DNA of 10,724 nt from the NCBI GenBank assembly GCA_023248455.1, contig JAHFEN010000009.1, positions 1-10,724 of the forward strand, written 5' to 3'. The notes below the pieces were generated by a model. The model worked only from the letters and a program-made list of their open reading frames with translations. It was not told the DNA's origin and ran no database searches. A program made the translations under genes and the position numbers. Numbering within the stretch: position 1 is the stretch's first letter; every line of letters begins with the position of its first letter. Source of the DNA: Microcaldota archaeon (GTDB lineage Archaea; Micrarchaeota; Micrarchaeia; Anstonellales; Anstonellaceae). Shown one piece after another: positions 6,438 to 10,724 of the stretch.

Positions 6438-7622
6438 ATGGTTGAATTTGACACAACGGTAAAGAAAGTAGAAATCCACATCATAATAGGTTGCGCCGAT
6501 TCAAGAGACCTGTCAGAAGACTTCCTGATAGCACTCAAAGAAGTCAAATCAGATATGAAAACCCGCGGAGTGCTCATCGATGACCAAAGGATGGCGGTGG
6601 CTGGTACTTTTATGACTCCCGAAATAATGGGAGAATGCAAAACATTGATATTCTCCAAAATGGCAGAGTATTTCGAATACAGAAGTGAAGGGGTGCCGGT
6701 CGAGTTCTTTTTCCACATAAACGCGCACGGAGCTGCGCACCTGAAAGAAGGCGCTGACAGGTCTGAGCATTCGGCACATAACATAAATATAACGAAGAAT
6801 GCTGAGACCAACTGCGGCATGATGGGGGCCAGCGGCGTAGCCAAGGAAATCGAGCAACTGCTCCTTAGGGAAAAACCGATCATCGGAGATATAACCATTC
6901 ATGGCGAAGCAGACATCATAAAGATGATGAAGAAATATTATGGTTTTAACGGAAGCGTCGCTTCTTGGCTGCCTTCGATAGAAGATCTTGCAATCCATCC
7001 TAAGAACCAGAAGGAGGCGCTCCGTAGCAATTTTGATGCAGACCCAGTGGTCAAAAATCTGCACATACATATAACGGCAGGTGTGCAGAACTATGAAACA
7101 AATGATTACCTCCGAGTGGACGCGAATCGACAACCTTACATGAACGTGACTTTCCTCGACAGGGTTTATGAAAAAGTGAGGAATAATGGAAAACCTTCAG
7201 ACCATAAAGGAAGGATAGCCAAACAGAAGCCTGTCCTGGGGCTGTTCCACCAGACCTCGATTGTTGACGCCCGCAAGACTACATATGAACTCATCAAGGG
7301 GGAGAACCACGGGGCGGGCAAAGTATTTGGCATGGGGATTGGAGACAAGACCGCTGTGCAGGATTTTCGCCCGTTTGACCGGTACCAGGTAGGCGGCTTT
7401 TTTTATGGAATTACCCATTTGAAGATCAAGGAATGGGTGGTAATGGGAAAGAACCAGAAGGAAACCGACATGATGGTGAAGAGACTGACAAACGGAAACG
7501 ATCCGCTCTGCTCGTTCTTCATAAAATGCTTTGACGTCAAAATAACCCCATTGAGTCTGGACAAGGCATTGAGCCATAATGATATTTCAAAACGGATGTT
7601 CAGGCATACACACACCCACTGA
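6438..7622 (+). CDS. Divergent tandem beta-carbonic-anhydrase-like protein, function unknown
   Basis: I do not recognise the family by name. Residues 13-24 (a hydrophobic strand, then GCADSRD) resemble the beta-carbonic anhydrase strand ending in CSDSR, giving C19, D21 and R23. A second strand, EFFFHINAHGAAH (89-101), sits where the GHxxCG ligands would be and offers H97 and H101. NCGMMGASG (125-133) offers C126. In the second half, SIVDAR (274-279) keeps Asp and Arg but has lost the ligand Cys. KVFGMGIGDK (295-304) and EWVVMGKNQK (332-341) align by eye with LFVIRTAGN and LLLVMGHESC of the neighbouring true enzyme, with His and Cys both replaced by Lys. I infer two fused carbonic-anhydrase-like folds, the second catalytically dead. 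The tail ends in HTHTH. It has its own TATA box and SD and lower G+C than its flanks (one 60-nt line at 6901 is 23/60), suggesting transfer. Enzymatic activity is unproven. Confidence 0.65.
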   Translation: MVEFDTTVKKVEIHIIIGCADSRDLSEDFLIALKEVKSDMKTRGVLIDDQRMAVAGTFMTPEIMGECKTLIFSKMAEYFEYRSEGVPVEFFFHINAHGAAHLKEGADRSEHSAHNINITKNAETNCGMMGASGVAKEIEQLLLREKPIIGDITIHGEADIIKMMKKYYGFNGSVASWLPSIEDLAIHPKNQKEALRSNFDADPVVKNLHIHITAGVQNYETNDYLRVDANRQPYMNVTFLDRVYEKVRNNGKPSDHKGRIAKQKPVLGLFHQTSIVDARKTTYELIKGENHGAGKVFGMGIGDKTAVQDFRPFDRYQVGGFFYGITHLKIKEWVVMGKNQKETDMMVKRLTNGNDPLCSFFIKCFDVKITPLSLDKALSHNDISKRMFRHTHTH

Positions 7623-7654
7623 GCTAGAATAGTGGGAGAAGCGGATAACGCAAG

Positions 7655-7662
7655 TTTAAATA
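7655..7662 (+). promoter_or_regulatory. TATA box of the beta-carbonic anhydrase gene
   Basis: TTTAAATA lies 33 nt after the upstream stop codon. It predicts transcription start near 7685, a leader of about 27 nt, and expression independent of the preceding gene. Confidence 0.55.
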
Positions 7663-7700
7663 GCTCCTGCACGATTTTGTGGTATAATTGCACTCAGCAA

Positions 7701-7707
7701 AGGTGAT
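7701..7707 (+). promoter_or_regulatory. SD that fixes a TTG start for the beta-carbonic anhydrase
   Basis: AGGTGAT is a 7-nt match to the archaeal anti-SD complement GGAGGTGATCC and lies 4 nt before TTG at 7712. It excludes the longer start at TTG 7688, because the motif would then fall inside the coding region. Confidence 0.7.
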
Positions 7708-7711
7708 TATA

Positions 7712-8269
7712 TTGAACCCAGATGACGCTATGAAAAAGCTGAAAGACGGAAATTCACGCTTTGTTGCAGGCAAATCCAACCACCGCGACCTCGTAGCGCA
7801 GAGAAAGGCGCTTGTGGGCGGCCAGAAGCCATTCGCAATAATTCTCACCTGCTCGGACTCGCGGGTGGCGCCTGAACATGTATTCGACGCTGGCTTGGGC
7901 GAGCTGTTTGTGATCAGGACGGCTGGGAACATTGCCGACGCGATTGCCTTAGGCTCGATGGAATATGCAGCAGAGCACCTTGGAAGCACGCTCCTTTTGG
8001 TGATGGGGCACGAGTCCTGCGGGGCAGTGAAGGCTGCCTGCATGTCTGAAAGCGCCCCGGGAAACATAGGCGCCGTTGTCAAGGAAATGCAGGAGGCCGT
8101 GAAGCTTGGCGGCAAGGCACCCGAGAAAGTGGTACCTGAAAACGTGAAGTGCGTGCTTAGGGCAATACTGGGCAAGAGCAGCATCCTAGCCCACCTTGAA
8201 TCCGAGGGCAAGCTGAAAATCGCAGGCGCAACCTACTCGCTTTCAACTGGCGAAGTAAGCTACCTCTGA
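7712..8269 (+). CDS. Beta-class carbonic anhydrase
   Basis: This soluble zinc enzyme interconverts CO2 and bicarbonate. The start is TTG at 7712, set by a strong SD. The result is a 185-residue protein opening with NPDDAMKKLKDGNSRFVAGK, the usual first helix of prokaryotic beta-enzymes. CSDSR (47-51) supplies zinc ligand C47 and the catalytic Asp49/Arg51 dyad. GHESCG (99-104) supplies ligands H100 and C103. RTAGN (69-73) and the closing GATYSLSTGEV (172-182) are further family hallmarks. All catalytic residues are present and the length is near the bacterial type norm (slightly short). It sits next to a divergent carbonic-anhydrase-like protein but has its own TATA box. Its stop is 4 nt from the end of a convergent gene. 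Base composition matches the housekeeping genes around it. Confidence 0.95.
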   Translation: MNPDDAMKKLKDGNSRFVAGKSNHRDLVAQRKALVGGQKPFAIILTCSDSRVAPEHVFDAGLGELFVIRTAGNIADAIALGSMEYAAEHLGSTLLLVMGHESCGAVKAACMSESAPGNIGAVVKEMQEAVKLGGKAPEKVVPENVKCVLRAILGKSSILAHLESEGKLKIAGATYSLSTGEVSYL

Positions 8270-8273
8270 CCCG

Positions 8274-9248
8274 CTACTCTTCCACGAAGCTGCTCCTCTC
8301 CCCTGTGCCGAATCCACTTTTTGGCACGTCCCTGTCCGGCCAGTGGAAACCCACCCCCCTTATCGCTTCCGCCATTTCTTCCAAAAAGGATCGCAAGCCT
8401 GGCAATTTTTTGGGGTTGGTCTTCTGCAAAAACTCCTGCATCACCCTTGCCTCCATCATGAAGTGCGACAGGCGCGATTCTGAGTATTTTTTCTCCCCCT
8501 CGCTTCCGCGCGGGTAGTGCTCGTGCCCGTAGTGCTTGGGAAGCTCCAGGCTGTTGTCAGCCTTATAACCGTTCAGCTGCGCAACAAGGATGAGCCCTGC
8601 ATCAATGCCGGCATGCTTCAAGTCCTGAATAGAGCTTGTGAAAAGCCGGGGGATGGCTTTGCTGACTTCCATCCATGCCTTGTCAGGCATTCCCGCCAGC
8701 CCGAGATACACGCTGTACAATTCGCCTGCTTCCTTAGCACGCGATTCGAAATTTTTGCGGTCTTTCCAGGAAGGGGCCATGCCATCTTGGGGATAGAATG
8801 GGCTTGCGAAGCTTATTGCGTATGAGATGCCAGTCTCGGCTACGTACTGCGAATGCGGCATGTGGAGCATGGCGTCCTGCTGCCATCTCCCAATAACAAT
8901 ATTCTCCCCTATGCGAATCGCCAGCTCGGGAAGCTTATTGAGGAGGATTTCAACGTGGTCTGAGTCGATGTATATCAACCTCTTGGATTGCATGTCGGTT
9001 GAAATCAGCCTGTCGAAGCCCCGGATAACCCCCTCGCCCTGCCTGCATGCATTTGGCAGGTAGGTCACGCCCTCTGAATTAGGCGCTGGCTCGTCAAGCG
9101 GCTTGGGGCCGTATGCCACCACGAATTTGGCATCAAAGGCAGCAAGCGACTCCCGAAGCCTGCCAACTAGCTGCGGGACGCCCTTGATCCGGCCAGTGCC
9201 GCTGTTTATGGCAATACCAACAGTCTTTCCCCTCTGGACGGTTTCCAT
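8274..9248 (-). CDS. Probable GT-A type glycosyltransferase
   Basis: The 324-residue protein looks like a nucleotide-sugar-dependent glycosyltransferase of the GT-A fold. The N-terminal strand TVGIAINSG (9-17), RQGEGVIRGFDRLI (69-82) and the strand RLIYIDSDHVEI (90-101) match the usual order of sugar-nucleotide-binding elements. D95-S96-D97 forms the metal-binding DxD motif. A later segment, DAGLILVAQLNGYKAD (216-231) followed by a His-rich patch HYGHEHYP (239-246), resembles the acceptor-side region where such enzymes carry catalytic or metal-ligand residues. No membrane segment or signal peptide is evident, so it should be cytoplasmic. The donor and acceptor cannot be told; a compatible-solute or polyisoprenyl-phosphate sugar enzyme would be possible. 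The start ATG (complement of 9246-9248) lies about 26 nt after a TATA box with no SD, so it is leaderless. It is transcribed divergently from the release factor and convergently with the carbonic anhydrase. Confidence 0.65.
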   Translation of the reverse strand: METVQRGKTVGIAINSGTGRIKGVPQLVGRLRESLAAFDAKFVVAYGPKPLDEPAPNSEGVTYLPNACRQGEGVIRGFDRLISTDMQSKRLIYIDSDHVEILLNKLPELAIRIGENIVIGRWQQDAMLHMPHSQYVAETGISYAISFASPFYPQDGMAPSWKDRKNFESRAKEAGELYSVYLGLAGMPDKAWMEVSKAIPRLFTSSIQDLKHAGIDAGLILVAQLNGYKADNSLELPKHYGHEHYPRGSEGEKKYSESRLSHFMMEARVMQEFLQKTNPKKLPGLRSFLEEMAEAIRGVGFHWPDRDVPKSGFGTGERSSFVEE

Positions 9249-9346
9249 GCAATTTTACTCATACGAACATTTTTTATTACTTGTATCCCTTCGGTGAAGT
9301 ATAAAAACTATGCACAAGAGAATACGATTGGAAGTTGGTTTTGCAC
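9249..9346. promoter_or_regulatory. Divergent promoter region between glycosyltransferase and aRF1
   Basis: On the minus strand, GTAATAAAAAAT (complement of 9269-9280) is a TATA box about 26 nt before the glycosyltransferase ATG. On the plus strand, TATAAAAA (9300-9307) is a TATA box predicting aRF1 transcription start near 9330, about 17 nt before its ATG. The two boxes are only about 20 nt apart, so pre-initiation complexes on the two strands may compete (inference). Confidence 0.6.
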
Positions 9347-10724
9347 ATGGCAGAGCATTCAAAGGAGAAATACGAACTGAAAAAGCAGCTCGCAAAGCTC
9401 AAAGGGATGAAGGGCAGCGGGACCGAGCTCATATCGGTGTACATACCCTCGCGCCAGCCTGTGCACGAGATGTCAAGCAAGCTCCGCGAGGAGGCTGGCC
9501 AGGCGACCAACATAAAGAGCAAGAGCACGCGCAAGAACGTCGGGGACGCGCTTGAGAGGATAATCCACCACCTGAAAACTTACGGGAATGTGGCGCCCGA
9601 GTCCGGCGTGGCGATATTCTGCGGCAATGTGTCTGACAACCCGGCAAAAACAGACATAGAGCTCTTCACTGTCTTCCCCCCTCAGCCAATCGCGATCTCG
9701 CTTTACCGCTGCGACTCGCGCTTTTTCCTAGAGCCCCTTGAGCGAGTGCTGGAAATCACCGAAAGCTACGGGCTGGTAGTCCTCGACGGAAGGGAATGCA
9801 CGCTTGCCGAGCTCAAGGGCACCTCTGTCAGGGTGCTGCACAGGCTGAACTCCACCGCTCATGCAAAAATTCGGAAGGGAGGGCAGTGCCTAGCGCCAGA
9901 TACGCTCATACAGCTGTCCGACGGCAGACTGCTGCCTGTCTCTGAATCCTCCACTGGGATGCATATCAAGGGAGCCGACCTATCCGAATTTAGAATAGAC
10001 GACTGGCAATGCACGGACAAATTCACGACAAAGGCAAGGAAAGCCCATCGAATAATATGCCACGCGCCGAAAATGGAAATTGTTGCGACCGCATGGCACA
10101 GGTTCTTCACCATAGGTGAAAATGGCGTGAAAGAAACCTACGCAAAAGACCTGCGGATAGGCGACAGGGTGCTGGTTGCAAAGAAAATCACGCATCGAGG
10201 GAGAGAAATAGAAATTAAATATGAACCTGAACTGGGGCTAACCCTGGACGAAGATGGATATGAAACCCTGCGTTTCAGGAGGAGCGAGCTTGGATGGTCG
10301 CAGGAGAAGGTGGCGAAAAAGATTGGGATAACGCAGATGGCAGTATGCAGGATGGAAAGGGGCGAAACACCGCTTTCCCCTGCCAAAATAAGGGAGATGT
10401 ACCGGCTGTATGGACTGGAACTTGATGAAGAGAGGTTTGCTTCCAAAAAACTGAAACTACCAAAAACATACACACCGCAACTTGCCTATCTTCTGGGTGC
10501 AATTGCCGGGGACGGAAGTCTCGATGGCAACAGAATAATCCTTTACGAGAGCTATCCTGAACTTGTGGATAATTACAGGAGGGCTGCAAGGGATGTTCTT
10601 GGAATAGATGCATCTGTGCGCACTGTAAACAAGATAGGAAAGCGCGGAAGTTTTGCCAAAAAGGAGTATTACGAAATCCGGATGTATAGCAAGGAATTCG
10701 CGGACTTTGTGGCTGTGGAAATTC
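9347..10724 (+). CDS. prf1: Archaeal peptide chain release factor 1 interrupted by an intein, 3' partial
   Basis: aRF1 recognises all three stop codons in the ribosomal A site and triggers hydrolysis of peptidyl-tRNA. The ATG at 9347 gives the typical opening MAEHSKEKYELKKQL. TNIKS (54-58) is the NIKS stop-codon-reading motif, and Y120, C122 and F126 form YxCxxxF, the second decoding motif. STAHAKIRKGGQ (169-180) is the peptidyl-release loop with catalytic GGQ at 178-180. The reading frame then continues without a stop into an intein starting at C181, and both run past the window end, so the C-extein (domain 3) is not visible. In archaeal aRF1 the residue after GGQ is normally Ser, a valid splice nucleophile. 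Until spliced, the protein has no complete release loop and should not work in termination. It has its own TATA box and is divergent from the glycosyltransferase gene. Confidence 0.93.
   Translation, partial: MAEHSKEKYELKKQLAKLKGMKGSGTELISVYIPSRQPVHEMSSKLREEAGQATNIKSKSTRKNVGDALERIIHHLKTYGNVAPESGVAIFCGNVSDNPAKTDIELFTVFPPQPIAISLYRCDSRFFLEPLERVLEITESYGLVVLDGRECTLAELKGTSVRVLHRLNSTAHAKIRKGGQCLAPDTLIQLSDGRLLPVSESSTGMHIKGADLSEFRIDDWQCTDKFTTKARKAHRIICHAPKMEIVATAWHRFFTIGENGVKETYAKDLRIGDRVLVAKKITHRGREIEIKYEPELGLTLDEDGYETLRFRRSELGWSQEKVAKKIGITQMAVCRMERGETPLSPAKIREMYRLYGLELDEERFASKKLKLPKTYTPQLAYLLGAIAGDGSLDGNRIILYESYPELVDNYRRAARDVLGIDASVRTVNKIGKRGSFAKKEYYEIRMYSKEFADFVAVEI
9887..10724 (+). mobile_element. 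Intein with HTH segment and LAGLIDADG homing endonuclease, 3' partial
   Basis: The intein begins immediately after GGQ with CLAPDTLIQLSDG (intein residues 1-13), a textbook N-terminal splicing block with nucleophile Cys1. Block B is ATAWHRFF (67-74), with the conserved Thr68 and His71. It is followed by DLRIGDRVLV (88-97), typical of the Hint fold. Residues about 126-178 look like a Cro/C1-type helix-turn-helix (LGWSQEKVAKKIGITQMAVC at 135-154, then RMERGE). LAYLLGAIAGDGSLDG (199-214) is the first LAGLIDADG/dodecapeptide motif with its acidic Asp209. The second LAGLIDADG motif and C-terminal splice block (expected to end HN) lie beyond the window. The intein is visibly less G+C rich than its host gene: line 10441 is 25/60 against 35/60 for line 9541. 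This is consistent with an acquired homing element. Confidence 0.93.

Noticed and set aside
7688..7690. TTG at 7688 as the carbonic anhydrase start
   Set aside because: A 7-nt SD (7701-7707) would then be inside the gene. It is ideally placed for TTG at 7712, and the shorter product starts where beta-CAs usually start.
8305..9297. Several + strand frames opposite the glycosyltransferase gene
   Set aside because: They are short and fragmented with no SD, and they lie opposite a single continuous minus-strand frame with a well-placed TATA box and protein-like sequence.
9310..9555. An 81-codon + strand frame starting at ATG 9310
   Set aside because: It overlaps the aRF1 start in another frame and its translation is Arg/Ala-rich shadow sequence, whereas the frame from 9347 carries all aRF1 motifs.

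Overview
This window is archaeal. The evidence is a class-1 release factor of the archaeal/eukaryal type (NIKS, YxCxxxF and GGQ motifs), a tyrosyl-tRNA synthetase of the archaeal/eukaryal subfamily, several genes whose ATG lies about 26-27 nt after a TATA box (leaderless messages), and strong GGTGA-type ribosome binding sites elsewhere. Genes are compact and fairly G+C rich. The mix of secreted hypotheticals and an ATPase-less Lon-domain protease would suit a DPANN-type archaeon (for example Micrarchaeota or Diapherotrites), but that placement is a guess.

Layout, left to right. (1) 1-1887: two genes on the + strand for membrane-anchored proteins of unknown function. Each has an extracytoplasmic domain with four cysteines. 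The first is cut by the window edge. (2) 1888-2136: a non-coding stretch with three small stem-loops and a promoter-like element present twice 77 bp apart. (3) 2137-3210: tyrosyl-tRNA synthetase, probably leaderless. (4) 3291-6296: a two-gene unit with abutting stop and start codons. It encodes a secreted, C-terminally anchored Lon-type (S16) serine protease and an argininosuccinate-synthase family protein whose substrate-binding motifs are altered. (5) 6438-8269: two genes with separate TATA boxes. The first is an unrecognised 394-residue protein that I read as a divergent tandem beta-carbonic-anhydrase fold, with a partial metal site in its first half and a dead site in its second. The second is a canonical beta-carbonic anhydrase. 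(6) 8274-9248, minus strand: a probable GT-A glycosyltransferase with a DSD motif, ending 4 nt from the carbonic anhydrase. (7) 9347 to the window end: archaeal release factor aRF1, interrupted immediately after its catalytic GGQ by an intein. The intein carries a helix-turn-helix segment and the start of a LAGLIDADG homing endonuclease and runs off the window.

Most genes here are housekeeping genes that do not form one pathway. The strongest observations are the intein at the peptidyl-release active site of aRF1, the carbonic-anhydrase-like tandem protein beside a real carbonic anhydrase, and the altered ArgG-family protein paired with a secreted protease. Both the intein and the tandem protein look less G+C rich than their surroundings, which would fit recent acquisition.
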